The notes: generated from the letters alone by a model not told the origin. A stretch of 64,000 bases of DNA from Aeromonas bestiarum (GCF_000819745.1 NZ_CDDA01000008.1:69223-133222), one strand, 5' to 3'. Counted from the first letter of the stretch, positions 1 through 7,862 are shown. Numbers and translations: made by a program.

Positions 1-81
1 GGCTCCATCGGCTCCATCGGTCCCATCGGTTCCATTTGCTCCGTCAGTTCCATTGGTTCCGTCGGTTCCATCGGTCCCGTT
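1..81 (-). repeat. 9-bp tandem repeat encoding Gly-X-Y triplets
   Basis: Nine imperfect copies of a 9-bp unit resembling GGTTCCATC (plus-strand reading) lie end to end and continue to the window edge. Each unit is three codons of the minus-strand collagen-like gene, so gain or loss of units keeps the frame. Confidence 0.8.
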
Positions 82-225
82 CTCACCCTCCATATTGCTG
101 TCATTGGCAGCGGCATGGGTTGCGCAGTCCGTTCCCGCCGGGCAGGGGGATTGAGCCTGGGCGGGGACGACATGCAGGCCTGTGAGCAGTATCAGGAGGG
201 ATAACAGGGGGCGGATCTGGGTCAT
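1..225 (-). CDS. Secreted collagen-like repeat protein, partial (C-terminus beyond the window)
   Basis: The reading frame starts at ATG 225 and is still open at base 1, giving 75 codons. The first 26 or so residues are a signal peptide (basic start, Leu-rich core, PAQA-type cleavage site). A short segment with two cysteines follows (residues about 29 and 34). From about residue 49 the protein is a Gly-X-Y repeat rich in Gly-Thr-Asp, Gly-Thr-Asn and Gly-Ala-Asp triplets, as in bacterial collagen-like proteins. At DNA level this is a 9-bp motif repeated in tandem (bases 1-81). Such proteins are usually surface-exposed, and the repeat number can vary by slippage. The C-terminal domain, which would tell its role, is not in the window. 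Confidence 0.75.
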   Translation of the reverse strand, partial: MTQIRPLLSLLILLTGLHVVPAQAQSPCPAGTDCATHAAANDSNMEGENGTDGTDGTNGTDGANGTDGTDGADGA

Positions 226-289
226 GGCTATTCCGGGCGGCACTGGCCGAGCAAAGGGTTGGGAGCAGAGGTTGTCAGTGGCGTTGCAG

Positions 290-478
290 CTAGACGTCGA
301 GATGATGCGTCTGCTCATCTTCGCTGGCGGCGGGCAGCTGGCGGTACATCAGACCGATTTCACTCGCCACCCAGACCGAGAGCAGGGCCAGCAGGCTGAG
401 CAGGGGCAGCAAGGTATGGCTCTGTTGCAATGCACAGGCGGCGAGGGCGGCGCCCAGCAACAGCAGGGTTCGGATCAT
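290..478 (-). CDS. Small hydrophobic membrane protein, 62 aa
   Basis: The start is set at ATG 478 because an AAGGAG ribosome-binding site lies about 7 bases upstream; longer in-frame starts lack one. Residues 4-18 are hydrophobic and end in LAAC, which could be a lipobox with Cys15. A second hydrophobic stretch covers residues about 22-45, and the tail is short and acidic (ASEDEQ). It may be a two-helix inner-membrane peptide or a small lipoprotein. It lies 64 bp upstream of, and in the same direction as, the collagen-like gene. I do not recognise a family. Confidence 0.6.
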   Translation of the reverse strand: MIRTLLLLGAALAACALQQSHTLLPLLSLLALLSVWVASEIGLMYRQLPAASEDEQTHHLDV

Positions 479-648
479 GAGGTGACTCCTTCTCATCATG
501 GTGATCTGGCATGGCCCGGAAGCTGTTCCCGTATGACGCCACGCCCGGCAGTATACCGCGCCGTGCCTGCGCGTGTCTGTGTCCATATGTGGTGGTCACC
601 GCGCGCATCCTGATGCGTCGGGCGAGACAGGGCGATCTGATTCATTCA

Positions 649-740
649 TCACTCATCGGGCGCCAGGTTCATCTGCTCGCTCATGGTATCGATGAAGTGG
701 CGGATCACGGGCGATGCGGCCTGGCAGGCCCTGAGCGGGA
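649..740 (-). pseudogene. Orphan 3' tail resembling a LysR-type regulator C-terminus
   Basis: Directly after the epimerase stop codon, a different minus-strand frame reads about 29 codons ending at TGA 649-651, with residues such as ASPVIRHFIDTMSEQ. This looks like the last helix of LysR-family effector domains. Upstream, this frame is only an out-of-frame shadow of the epimerase, so no promoter-proximal part of such a gene is present. I read it as a leftover gene tail. The LysR resemblance is by eye and uncertain. Confidence 0.4.
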
Positions 741-1754
741 TCAATCGGCGATCTGGTGGTAGGCCAGATACCAGCGTACGAACTCGGCGACGCCCTGCCT
801 GAGCGGGGTGGCGGGGCGGGTGCCCGTGAGGGTGTGCAGGGGCTCGCTGTCGGCCCAGGTGGCGTGCATGTCGCCGGCCTGCATGGGCAGCATCCGCTTG
901 ATGGCGGGCCTGTCCAGCGCCTGCTCCAGCGCCTCGATGAAGTCGAGCAGCCGCACCGGCTGGCCGTTGCCTATGTTGAGGAGGCGGTAGGGGGCGGCAC
1001 TTTCGGCCTGGCTGTCCTGGCTGGCGTGCCAGTGCGGATTGGCGCGCGGCGGCAGCTCGGCGACGGCGAGTATGCCGTCCACTATGTCGTCTATGTAGGT
1101 AAAGTCGCGGCTGAGCAGGCCCTGGTTGTACACGTCGATGGGCTCGCCGGCCAGGATGGCGCGGGTGAACTTGGCGATGGCCATGTCGGGGCGACCCCAG
1201 GGGCCGTAGACGGTGAAAAAGCGCAGCCCTGTGGTGGGCAGGCCGTAGAGCGCCGAGTAGGCGTGGGCCATCAGCTCGCCGCTCTTCTTGGTGGCGGCAT
1301 AGAGGGATACGGGGTGATCCGCCGGTTGTTCGGTGGAGAAGGGCATCTGATCGCTCAGGCCATAGACGGAGCTGGAGGAGGCGTAGATCAGATGGTTTAT
1401 GCCGTGCTGGCGGCAGCCTTCCAGCACGGTCAGCATGCCGGTGAGGTTGCTGTCGGCATAGGCAAACGGGTTCTCCAGTGAATGGCGCACCCCCGCCTGG
1501 GCCCCCAGGTGGATCACCCGCTCGAACCCGCTCTCGGCAAACAGGGTCGCCATGCCGTCCCGATCCGCCAGCTCCCGCTGTTCGAAGCGAAAATGGGGGA
1601 AGGAGACCAGCCGTGACAGTCTGGCCCGCTTCAGGCTCACCTCGTAGTAGTCGTTGAGGTTGTCCAGCCCCACCACCTGATGGCCCGCCTCGCACAGCCG
1701 TCTGGCGACGTGAAAGCCGATAAAGCCGGCGGCGCCTGTCACCAGATATTTCAT
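741..1754 (-). CDS. NAD-dependent epimerase, UDP-glucuronate 4-epimerase type
   Basis: A 337-residue cytosolic short-chain dehydrogenase/reductase of the extended epimerase class. The N-terminus carries the NAD-binding glycine motif GAAGFIG (residues 7-13). The catalytic pair is Y152xxxK156 in YAATKKSGE, preceded by the SSSSVYG strand. Length and the YAATKK motif match bacterial UDP-glucuronate 4-epimerases, which make UDP-galacturonate for capsule or LPS. ATG 1754 is chosen because the fold begins right at this Met (MKYLVTGAAG); the longer frame upstream is unstructured. UDP-glucose 4-epimerase is the main alternative. No other sugar-nucleotide gene adjoins it, but ugd at 38 kb would supply its substrate. 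Confidence 0.85.
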   Translation of the reverse strand: MKYLVTGAAGFIGFHVARRLCEAGHQVVGLDNLNDYYEVSLKRARLSRLVSFPHFRFEQRELADRDGMATLFAESGFERVIHLGAQAGVRHSLENPFAYADSNLTGMLTVLEGCRQHGINHLIYASSSSVYGLSDQMPFSTEQPADHPVSLYAATKKSGELMAHAYSALYGLPTTGLRFFTVYGPWGRPDMAIAKFTRAILAGEPIDVYNQGLLSRDFTYIDDIVDGILAVAELPPRANPHWHASQDSQAESAAPYRLLNIGNGQPVRLLDFIEALEQALDRPAIKRMLPMQAGDMHATWADSEPLHTLTGTRPATPLRQGVAEFVRWYLAYHQIAD

Positions 1755-2086
1755 ACGTGTTGTCCTGTGCTGATCATGGGGGCCTGTGGTCCTGAGTGGG
1801 GGCTGAAAAAGGGCTGGGCGCTTTGTACCAGAGCGCGGGCCCCGGCGCCACATGGAGGCGGCGCCATGGTGGACGAGGGCTGGCTCGTCAGGCGCGGCAT
1901 GCTGCATCTTGGTGCACTGACTGTCAATGGAGAATGACAGGCACCAAAACGGGGCGTTCCCCGTGGCTATTGTGATCCTGGTCGCAAAAAATAGACTGGA
2001 ACCCATAACGAAGCCCTGCGGACAGGGCTCGCGTCCGCCACGACGGACACAAGACACTCTTTTCACTTCGCTATTGGATACAGGTT
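1755..2086. other. Divergent intergenic region between epimerase and yitT-like gene
   Basis: 332 bp with no convincing ORF. It must hold promoters for both flanking genes. The part nearest the plus-strand gene has two strong hairpins (listed separately). I see no clear operator. Confidence 0.5.
2012..2048 (+). promoter_or_regulatory. Double hairpin in the leader of the YitT-family gene
   Basis: Two perfect stem-loops lie back to back 38-75 bp upstream of the start codon: a 7-bp stem AGCCCTG/CAGGGCT with a CGGA loop (2012-2029), and a 5-bp stem GTCCG/CGGAC (2033-2048). Neither has a following T-run, so they are not simple terminators. They could be part of a regulatory 5' leader; function unknown. 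Confidence 0.35.
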
Positions 2087-2713
2087 ATGGACAACACCCC
2101 AGGCTCTGCGCGCTCAGCCCGTTCTGCGCATCCCCTCTATGAAGATGTACTCGCCCTGCTGACCGCAGCCGGTTTCGTTTCCCTCGGCATCTTCCTGTTT
2201 CATCAGGTCGGCCTGCTCACCGGCGGCACCGCCGGGCTGGCGCTGCTGCTGCAACAGGTGACGGGGCTGAGCTTCGGCCTCTTGTTCTTCGGCATGAACC
2301 TGCCGTTTTACGCCCTGGCCTGGCTCAGGATGGGGCCGCGCTTCACCCTCAACACCTTCGTCTCTGTGGCCGCCGTCTCCTTCATGACGGATCACCTCAA
2401 CGCCGTGCTGCAGATAGGCAAGATAGAACCCGTCTATGCGGCCCTGATCGGCGGCACCCTGATCGGCATGGGGCTGCTCATCATGTTCCGCCACAAATCC
2501 AGTCTGGGTGGCTTCAACATACTGGCGCTGTTTATCCAGGACCGCTTCGGCATCCGCGCCGGCAAGCTGCAAATGGGGCTTGATTGCACCATAGTCATCG
2601 CCTCCTGCTTCGTGGTGCAGCCCTGGATCCTGGCGCTCTCCGTGGTGGCGGCCATCATCTGTAACCTGGTGTTGACACTCAACCACAAGCCGGGCCGCTA
2701 TCAGATAGCCTGA
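2087..2713 (+). CDS. YitT family inner-membrane protein
   Basis: 208 residues with about five hydrophobic helices spread over most of the length, a short charged N-terminus, and the glycine-rich patterns typical of the YitT/DUF161 family (for example FHQVGLLTGGTAGLALLLQQ at residues about 36-55 and FRHKSSLGGFNILALF near residue 135). The usual C-terminal soluble DUF2179 domain is absent, so this is the short membrane-only form. The family is thought to transport small molecules, but the substrate here cannot be told. It stands alone, with a terminator 22 bp after its stop. Confidence 0.8.
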   Translation: MDNTPGSARSARSAHPLYEDVLALLTAAGFVSLGIFLFHQVGLLTGGTAGLALLLQQVTGLSFGLLFFGMNLPFYALAWLRMGPRFTLNTFVSVAAVSFMTDHLNAVLQIGKIEPVYAALIGGTLIGMGLLIMFRHKSSLGGFNILALFIQDRFGIRAGKLQMGLDCTIVIASCFVVQPWILALSVVAAIICNLVLTLNHKPGRYQIA

Positions 2714-2735
2714 GCCAGAACTTCTCTCACAATCA

Positions 2736-2761
2736 AAAAGAGCGCCTGATGGCGCTCTTTT
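2736..2761 (+). terminator. Rho-independent terminator after yitT-like gene
   Basis: An 11-bp A/T-flanked stem (AAAAGAGCGCC / GGCGCTCTTTT) with a TGAT loop, ending in a T-run. Confidence 0.9.
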
Positions 2762-2785
2762 GCTATCCAGGATCCCGACTCCTCT

Positions 2786-2870
2786 CATACCACCATGGGT
2801 AGACCGGTTTCTGGATGGTGGAGTACCCGAATCGGGTAGTCGTGCTACCGGGAAGGTGATGAGCCTGGCG
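2786..2870 (-). pseudogene. Duplicated, diverged 3' tail of hutD
   Basis: Directly downstream of the hutD stop, about 60 bp repeat the gene's last codons: bases 2786-2821 match the hutD end with one mismatch in 36, then similarity falls. Translated, it gives DYPIRVLHHPETGLPMVV and a stop, against DYPAQVIHHPETGLPMVV in the intact gene. The frame is kept, but there is no upstream coding part. It therefore looks like the tail of a second hutD allele rather than a fresh copy. Confidence 0.75.
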
Positions 2871-3659
2871 TCATACCACCATGGGCAGACCGGTTTCTGG
2901 ATGGTGGATCACCTGGGCCGGGTAGTCATACAGGCGATCGATCAGGGCCGGGGTCAGCACCTCGGCCGGGGTGCCATCGGCCATCAGCCTGCCCTGCTCC
3001 AGCATCACCAGCCGATCGGCGTAACGCGCCGCCAGATTGAGATCGTGCAGCACCACCAGCACGGCTGTGTTGCGGGCGGCCAGGGCGCGGGCCATGGTGA
3101 GCAGCTGGTGCTGGTACTTGAGGTCGAGCGCCGAGGTGGGCTCGTCCAGCAGTAGCAGGCGCGGCTGCTGGGGATCGTCCGGTGCCTGCCAGATCTGGGC
3201 CAGCACCCGGGCGAACTGCACCCGCTGCCGCTCCCCCCCGGAGAGGCCGGGATAGAGGCGGCTAGCCAGGTGCTCAACCCCGGCATGGGTCATGGCGGCC
3301 CGCACAATCTCGTCACGCCGACTGGCTGGTTCGCTGTGGGGCAGGCGCCCCATGGCCACCACCTCTTCGCACAGAAACGGAAAGTTGAGGGACGAGCTCT
3401 GCGGCAGCACGCCGACGCTGTGTGCCAGCGCTATGCTGGCCCAGGCTTGCCGCTCCCGGCCAAACAGGCTTATCTCCCCCTCGTGTTCCAGCTCGCCGGT
3501 CAGGCACTTGAGCAGCGAGCTCTTGCCTGCGCCGTTTGGGCCGAGCAGGGCGGTGAGCGTGCCGGCCTGCAGGCTGAGGTCGAGCCTGTCCAGGATGAGG
3601 CGGCCACCACGGGTGAGGCTGAGCTGGTGACAGCGCAGCAGGGGCGTTGATGCAGGCAA
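2871..3659 (-). CDS. hutD: Heme ABC transporter ATP-binding protein
   Basis: 262-residue ABC ATPase (HmuV/HutD family) that powers heme import through the inner membrane. Visible motifs: Walker A GPNGAGKS near residue 38, Q-loop region LPQSSS, signature LSGGERQR, Walker B LLLLDEP and switch His in VLHDLN. The start is a TTG at 3659: it follows GGAGG by 7 bases and comes just after the hutC stop, whereas ATG starts would lie far inside hutC or lose the first strand. It is the third gene of hutB-hutC-hutD, all on the minus strand. Its last codons are duplicated downstream. Confidence 0.9.
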   Translation of the reverse strand: MPASTPLLRCHQLSLTRGGRLILDRLDLSLQAGTLTALLGPNGAGKSSLLKCLTGELEHEGEISLFGRERQAWASIALAHSVGVLPQSSSLNFPFLCEEVVAMGRLPHSEPASRRDEIVRAAMTHAGVEHLASRLYPGLSGGERQRVQFARVLAQIWQAPDDPQQPRLLLLDEPTSALDLKYQHQLLTMARALAARNTAVLVVLHDLNLAARYADRLVMLEQGRLMADGTPAEVLTPALIDRLYDYPAQVIHHPETGLPMVV

Positions 3660-3672
3660 GATAGACCTCCGG

Positions 3673-4704
3673 TTAAAGCGTCCGGCGGCCCTTGAGCAGC
3701 AGCCAGATGAAGAAGGGAGCGCCCAGCAGGGCTGTGATGATGCCCACCGGCAGCTCGGCCGGTGCCAGCAGGGTGCGGGCCAGCATGTCGGCGCCCAGCA
3801 GCAGGGCGGCGCCGAGCAGGGCAGAGAGCGGCAGCAGCCTGACATGGTTGGGGCCGGCCAGCAGCCGCACCAGATGGGGCACCACCAGACCGACGAAGCC
3901 GATCATGCCCGCCACGGCGACGGCCACGCCAACCCCGGCGGCGGTGAGCAGGATCAGGCGCCGCTTGAGGGATTGCACATTGACCCCCAGATGACGGGCC
4001 TCCCCTTCCCCCAGCAACAGGGCGTTGAGGGGATTGGCATCGCGTATGAACAACAGTAGCAAGGTGACCAGGGTGGCCAGCGCCAGCGCCACGTCCACCG
4101 GCTTGCCCGCCGCCAGGGTGCCCATCTGCCACAGACTCAGGTTGCGCAGCATCTGGTCGTCGGCCAGGTAGGTGAGCAGCCCTATCACGGCGCCGGACAG
4201 TGCCGTGATGGCCACCCCCGCCAGCAGCATGACGGTGACGGAGGTACCCCCTTCCCGGGTGCCGAGCAAATATACCAGCGTGGTGGTGAGCGCCCCGCCG
4301 AGGAAGGCGAGCAGCGGCAGCAGACCTATGCCGAGCAGGCTTTGCCACTGCTGGCCGAGGGGCGCCAGCAGCACTATGGCCAGCGCGGCGCCGAGCGCAG
4401 CCCCGCCGGAGACCCCTATGATGCCGGGGTCGGCCAGCGGATTGCGAAACAGTCCCTGCATGACGGCGCCACAGAGGCCGAGTATGCCTCCCACAGCGAT
4501 GCAGAGCAGGGTACGTGGCAGGCGGATCTCCTGCACGATCAAGAGCTTGTGGGCCGCAATCCCGCTCTCCTGCCCGGCGACCAGGGCACGCAGGCTCTCG
4601 CCGAGGGAGAGCGCCATGGGGCCGGTCGCCAGCGACCCGACCAGCAGCAGCGCCAGCGCTCCGCCGGTGAGCGCGAAAAGCCAGGGCAGAGGCAGGCGCA
4701 TCAT
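3673..4704 (-). CDS. hutC: Heme ABC transporter permease (FecCD family)
   Basis: 343-residue polytopic inner-membrane protein with about nine to ten hydrophobic helices and the FecCD/BtuC signature regions (GLCGAVMQGLFRNPLADPGI near residue 75; GFVGLVVPHLVR near residue 245). It forms the membrane channel of the heme importer with HutB and HutD. Its ATG at 4704 overlaps the hutB stop in an ATGA arrangement, which implies translational coupling. Permease and ATPase are 13 bp apart. Confidence 0.9.
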   Translation of the reverse strand: MMRLPLPWLFALTGGALALLLVGSLATGPMALSLGESLRALVAGQESGIAAHKLLIVQEIRLPRTLLCIAVGGILGLCGAVMQGLFRNPLADPGIIGVSGGAALGAALAIVLLAPLGQQWQSLLGIGLLPLLAFLGGALTTTLVYLLGTREGGTSVTVMLLAGVAITALSGAVIGLLTYLADDQMLRNLSLWQMGTLAAGKPVDVALALATLVTLLLLFIRDANPLNALLLGEGEARHLGVNVQSLKRRLILLTAAGVGVAVAVAGMIGFVGLVVPHLVRLLAGPNHVRLLPLSALLGAALLLGADMLARTLLAPAELPVGIITALLGAPFFIWLLLKGRRTL

Positions 4705-5540
4705 GAACCCAGCTTGATCCACTTGGCGATCTGGTTTGCCTGGTGCAACGAGGTGAGGCTGAGGCCCCCTTGCAGGGCGTGGCCGTCGATGGCGTGGATG
4801 GCCCGGTTTTTACCCGCCGGGGTGGCGGTGAGCGCGGGCACCTGGCTCAGCACGGCTTCCGGATCCTGATACTGCTGCCAGTCGCGGCCGCTCACCAGCA
4901 CCAGATCCGGTTGCAGCTCGATCAGGGATTCGGTGGAGACGGGCTTGTAGTCGCTCAGCTGGGCCACCGGATTGACGCCGCCCGCCAGGGTGAGCAGGGC
5001 GCTGGCGGTGGTATTGCCGCCGGCTATGCTGGTGGGTTGCCCCTTGTGCAGCAGCAGGAAGACCACCTTGAGCGGCTTGTTCTGCTTCGCCTGTGCCGCC
5101 AGTTGCGCTGTCTGGGCCTGGATCTCGGCTTTCAATCGCATGCCGGCGGCCGGGTCATTGAGCAGGCCGGCCAGGGTATCGATGCGCTGGTTGAGGTTGG
5201 CGAGGGTCGGTGCGGTCGGCAGCACGTCCACCTCGACTCCGGCGCGGCGCAACTGCTCCAGTGCCGGCGGCGGCCCCATCTCGTCGCTGCCGATCAGCCG
5301 GGTCGGCGCCAGACTGAGGATCCCCTCGGCGGCGAGGGCGCGGTGATAACCGACCCTGGGCAGATTTTTCGGTTCTGTGCTGCTGATGTCGGTGGCGATC
5401 AGGCTCTGTTCACCGCCCAGTGCCAGAATGAGCTCTGTGGTGGCCGGGCCTATGCTGACGATACGTTCCTGTGCGGCAGCAGACAGGGAAAGGGCTGAAC
5501 AGCCGAGCAGGCTGAGTGCGAGGGCAAAACGACGGCCCAT
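4701..5540 (-). CDS. hutB: Periplasmic heme-binding protein of the ABC importer
   Basis: 279 residues: a Sec signal peptide (residues 1 to about 23, ending SLSAAAQ) and then a cluster-A solute-binding fold of the HmuT/HutB type. The mature protein opens with ERIVSIGPATTELILALG, a typical family start. It should take heme from the TonB-dependent receptor and hand it to HutC. GGAGG precedes the ATG at 5540. It is the first gene of the hutBCD operon and faces hutX across a 168-bp region holding a Fur-like box. Confidence 0.9.
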   Translation of the reverse strand: MGRRFALALSLLGCSALSLSAAAQERIVSIGPATTELILALGGEQSLIATDISSTEPKNLPRVGYHRALAAEGILSLAPTRLIGSDEMGPPPALEQLRRAGVEVDVLPTAPTLANLNQRIDTLAGLLNDPAAGMRLKAEIQAQTAQLAAQAKQNKPLKVVFLLLHKGQPTSIAGGNTTASALLTLAGGVNPVAQLSDYKPVSTESLIELQPDLVLVSGRDWQQYQDPEAVLSQVPALTATPAGKNRAIHAIDGHALQGGLSLTSLHQANQIAKWIKLGS

Positions 5541-5609
5541 GCTAACCTCCGAAGGGTGAATGAAGTTGGGTTGCCGCCGAGAATATCAAGCCGGTGAAAA
5601 AAATGCACT

Positions 5610-5628
5610 GAGAATGAAAGCGATTATC
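5610..5628. promoter_or_regulatory. Fur box between hutB and hutX
   Basis: GAGAATGAAAGCGATTATC matches the 19-bp Fur consensus at 14 positions. It lies midway between the divergent starts (hutB 5540, hutX 5709), so iron-bound Fur would be able to repress both sides. Binding is inferred. Confidence 0.65.
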
Positions 5629-5708
5629 AATTGCATTGGCTCTGGTGCTTTATTAGAGTATTCGCCATGACAGGAGAGGGATGCAGCACGCATCCCAAGG
5701 GAGAACCT

Positions 5709-6221
5709 ATGAGCATTGCACAACGCATTCATGAGCTGCTGGAACAAGACCCCAGCGCCCATCCTTCCACCATTGCCAGCCAGCTGGCGGTCAGCGAGTG
5801 GGAGGTGGTACGCCACCTGCCTGCCGAGCTGGTGACCCTGGTGCCCGGCGAGCGGGCCGAAGCCCTGCTGGCGGATCTGGCGGATTGGGGTCAGGTGACC
5901 ACCATCGTCGAATCCGATGGATCCATCTTCGAGGTGAAGGCGCCGTTTCCCAAGGGCAAGAGCGCCCGTGGCTACTACAACCTGATGGGGCGCGACGGCG
6001 AGATGCACGGTCACCTCAAGCTCGACAACGTGGTCGGCATGGCGCTGGTCAGCAAGCTGTTCATGGGCAAGGAGGGGCACTCCTTCCAGTTCTTCGGCCA
6101 CAGCGGCCGCTGTATTTTCAAGGTCTATCTGGGACGTGACGAGCAGCGCCAGCTGCTGCCAGCCCAGGTGGAACGCTTCATGGCCCTGCGCCACCAGTAT
6201 CAAGAGGAAGTCAAAGCATGA
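5709..6221 (+). CDS. hutX: Cytosolic heme utilisation carrier protein
   Basis: 170 residues, HutX/HuvX family. In Vibrio, HutX binds heme in the cytosol and delivers it to HutZ. The middle of the protein carries the conserved stretch FEVKAPFPKGKSARGYYNL and, further on, GHSFQFFGHSGRCIFKVYLGR. ATG 5709 is chosen because AGGGAG lies about 6 bases upstream; longer starts have no binding site. Its TGA overlaps the hutZ ATG by 4 bases. The pair faces hutBCD across the Fur-like box. Confidence 0.9.
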   Translation: MSIAQRIHELLEQDPSAHPSTIASQLAVSEWEVVRHLPAELVTLVPGERAEALLADLADWGQVTTIVESDGSIFEVKAPFPKGKSARGYYNLMGRDGEMHGHLKLDNVVGMALVSKLFMGKEGHSFQFFGHSGRCIFKVYLGRDEQRQLLPAQVERFMALRHQYQEEVKA

Positions 6222-6775
6222 GTGAACGTCAGGAGCGTCTGCAGAATCGCCTGCAACCGGAGATCCGCGAGTTTCGCGACGGTTGCCGCACCCTGCAGCT
6301 GGCGACGGTGGACAGTGAAGGCAACCCCAATGCCAGCTATGCCCCCTTCGTGCTGCAGGAGGATGGCTACTATGTGCTCATCTCTGAAATCGCCCGCCAC
6401 GCCCGCAACCTGCAACAGGTGCCCAAGGTGTCGCTGATGCTGATCGAGGATGAAACCGGTGCCCGCGAGCTGTTTGCCCGCAAGCGGCTCACCTTCGACG
6501 CGCTGGCCGAAGTGGTGGCCCGCGACGACGTGCGCTGGGGGCAGGCGATCGCCGCGCTGGAAGGGCGCTTCGGCGACATCGTCAAGGGGCTCTCCAACCT
6601 CAAGGATTTCGTGCTGTTCCGCCTCAAGCCCGAGCAGGGGTTGTTCGTCAAGGGCTTCGGTCAGGCGTTTCGGGTCTCAGGTGACGAGCTGGTGGACTTC
6701 GTCCACCTGGTGGAAGGGCACAAGCGGGTCGACAACGGTGCCGAGCTGACCAGTCCAGCCGATGCGCCAGTCTGA
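6218..6775 (+). CDS. hutZ: Heme-degrading/heme-handling protein, HutZ family
   Basis: 185 residues with the FMN-binding split-barrel (pyridoxamine-phosphate oxidase-like) fold of HutZ/HugZ, which bind heme and release its iron. The N-terminal half has the strand pattern LQLATVDSEGNPNASYAPFV. The C-terminal part has GLFVKGFGQAFRVSG and ends with a family-type helix carrying HLVEGHKR, where His residues act as heme ligands in known members. Translationally coupled to hutX. A strong terminator follows. Confidence 0.9.
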   Translation: MSERQERLQNRLQPEIREFRDGCRTLQLATVDSEGNPNASYAPFVLQEDGYYVLISEIARHARNLQQVPKVSLMLIEDETGARELFARKRLTFDALAEVVARDDVRWGQAIAALEGRFGDIVKGLSNLKDFVLFRLKPEQGLFVKGFGQAFRVSGDELVDFVHLVEGHKRVDNGAELTSPADAPV

Positions 6776-6791
6776 CGGCGACCAATCGCAT

Positions 6792-6825
6792 AAAAAAACG
6801 GGCAGCCTGGGCTGCCCGTTTTTTT
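6792..6825. terminator. Bidirectional terminator after hutXZ
   Basis: A 9-bp GC stem ACGGGCAGC/GCTGCCCGT with a CTGG loop, flanked by seven A and seven T. It can serve hutZ on the plus strand and the convergent lipoprotein gene on the minus strand. Confidence 0.9.
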
Positions 6826-6846
6826 ATTGCGTGTCACCCCTGAGCG

Positions 6847-7251
6847 CTAGTCCTGCCAGGAGGCCTTGTTGGGGAAGGCATCCCGATCGGCCTGATTGGC
6901 GGTCTCGTTGCATTCGCCCCGGATCTTCCAGGAGGTCTGGCTGAGGACGATATAGCCATCGCGGCAATACTTCCGCTCGGCCAGGGTCTGGGTCAACTGT
7001 GCATCCTGCAGCGCATCACGCCGTTCCAGCAGACTCTTGCTGCGGCTGAGGCGACTGCCGTCGTTCTCCTGCAGCCGGGTGGGCAGGGTGTCGAGCGGCG
7101 CGGCTTCGAAGGTGAAGCGCTTGCTCCCCTCTTCGTTGATATGGGTTCGAAACAGGGGGGCCGGGCCATCCGGCTGCTGCCCCGGCAAACCGGAGCAGGC
7201 AGTGATTGCCGGTAACAACAGCATGAATGCAACGGCAGACAGTAGACGCAC
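6847..7251 (-). CDS. Small lipoprotein of unknown function in heme-locus operon
   Basis: 134 residues if started at GTG 7251, which has GGAG 6 bases upstream; the longer GTG start at 7275 lacks a binding site. This start gives a textbook lipoprotein signal (MRLLSAVAF...PAITAC) with Cys19. The mature part has two further cysteines (in KYCRDGY and RGECNET) that could form a disulfide. It is the third gene of a minus-strand set chaN-isochorismatase-lipoprotein with 15-39 bp gaps. I do not recognise a family. Confidence 0.7.
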   Translation of the reverse strand: MRLLSAVAFMLLLPAITACSGLPGQQPDGPAPLFRTHINEEGSKRFTFEAAPLDTLPTRLQENDGSRLSRSKSLLERRDALQDAQLTQTLAERKYCRDGYIVLSQTSWKIRGECNETANQADRDAFPNKASWQD

Positions 7252-7290
7252 ACAAGACTCCAATCGGGTGATCACTTCAAGAGAGGCAGA

Positions 7291-7842
7291 TTAACACGCC
7301 AGCTCGGGCTGGATGGCCTCGAGCAGCTGATCCGTGGTGAGCAGGGTCACGGTTCTGCCCTTTGGCAGGCTCAGATGCTGCCACATCCAGTGGTGGTGCT
7401 CGATGATTTTCTCAGCGCTCAGGTGAGGGCGATCCGCCGTGGTGTGGGCATCCGTCACCGCAAACACGTCAAACCCCTGGGCTGCGGCACTGCGCAGCGT
7501 GGTGTCGACGCAAAAATCGGTGGCACAGCCGCTGATCAGCAGCCTGTCCACCGCCTGCTCCGCCAGCAGGAAGCCGAGCTCGGTATCGAGGAAGCTGTCA
7601 CAGGCGGTCTTGCGTACCCGGCTGTCGCCGCGGCCCGGGGTGAGATCGGCGTGAAGCTGCCAGCCTGCACTGCCGGGTTCCAGTTCAGAACCCGGTGCGT
7701 CGTGTTGCACATAGATGACACGCCCCTGATTGGCCCGCACGTTGTCTGCCAAGCGGTTGATGTTGGCGATGACCTGCGCGTCCTGATGGCGGGGGTCGGT
7801 AAACAACCCCTGTTGCATGTCGATGACCAGTAACACATCCAT
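7291..7842 (-). CDS. Isochorismatase-family cysteine hydrolase
   Basis: 183 residues, cytosolic alpha/beta fold. The family triad is visible: D8 in VIDMQQG, K78 in RVRKTA, and C111 in SGCATDFCVDTT, preceded by the conserved cis-peptide region LLISG. Members hydrolyse isochorismate, nicotinamide or other amides, and the substrate cannot be deduced here. AAGGA lies 6 bases before ATG 7842. The gene sits 20 bp after chaN and 39 bp before the lipoprotein gene, so a role linked to iron or heme is possible but only inferred from position. Confidence 0.85.
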   Translation of the reverse strand: MDVLLVIDMQQGLFTDPRHQDAQVIANINRLADNVRANQGRVIYVQHDAPGSELEPGSAGWQLHADLTPGRGDSRVRKTACDSFLDTELGFLLAEQAVDRLLISGCATDFCVDTTLRSAAAQGFDVFAVTDAHTTADRPHLSAEKIIEHHHWMWQHLSLPKGRTVTLLTTDQLLEAIQPELAC

Positions 7843-7862
7843 ATGAAATCCTTAGGCAATTT

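Noticed and set aside
1..81. Possible short CRISPR or microsatellite unrelated to genes
   Set aside because: Units are 9 bp, without spacers and in frame with a signal-peptide-bearing gene.
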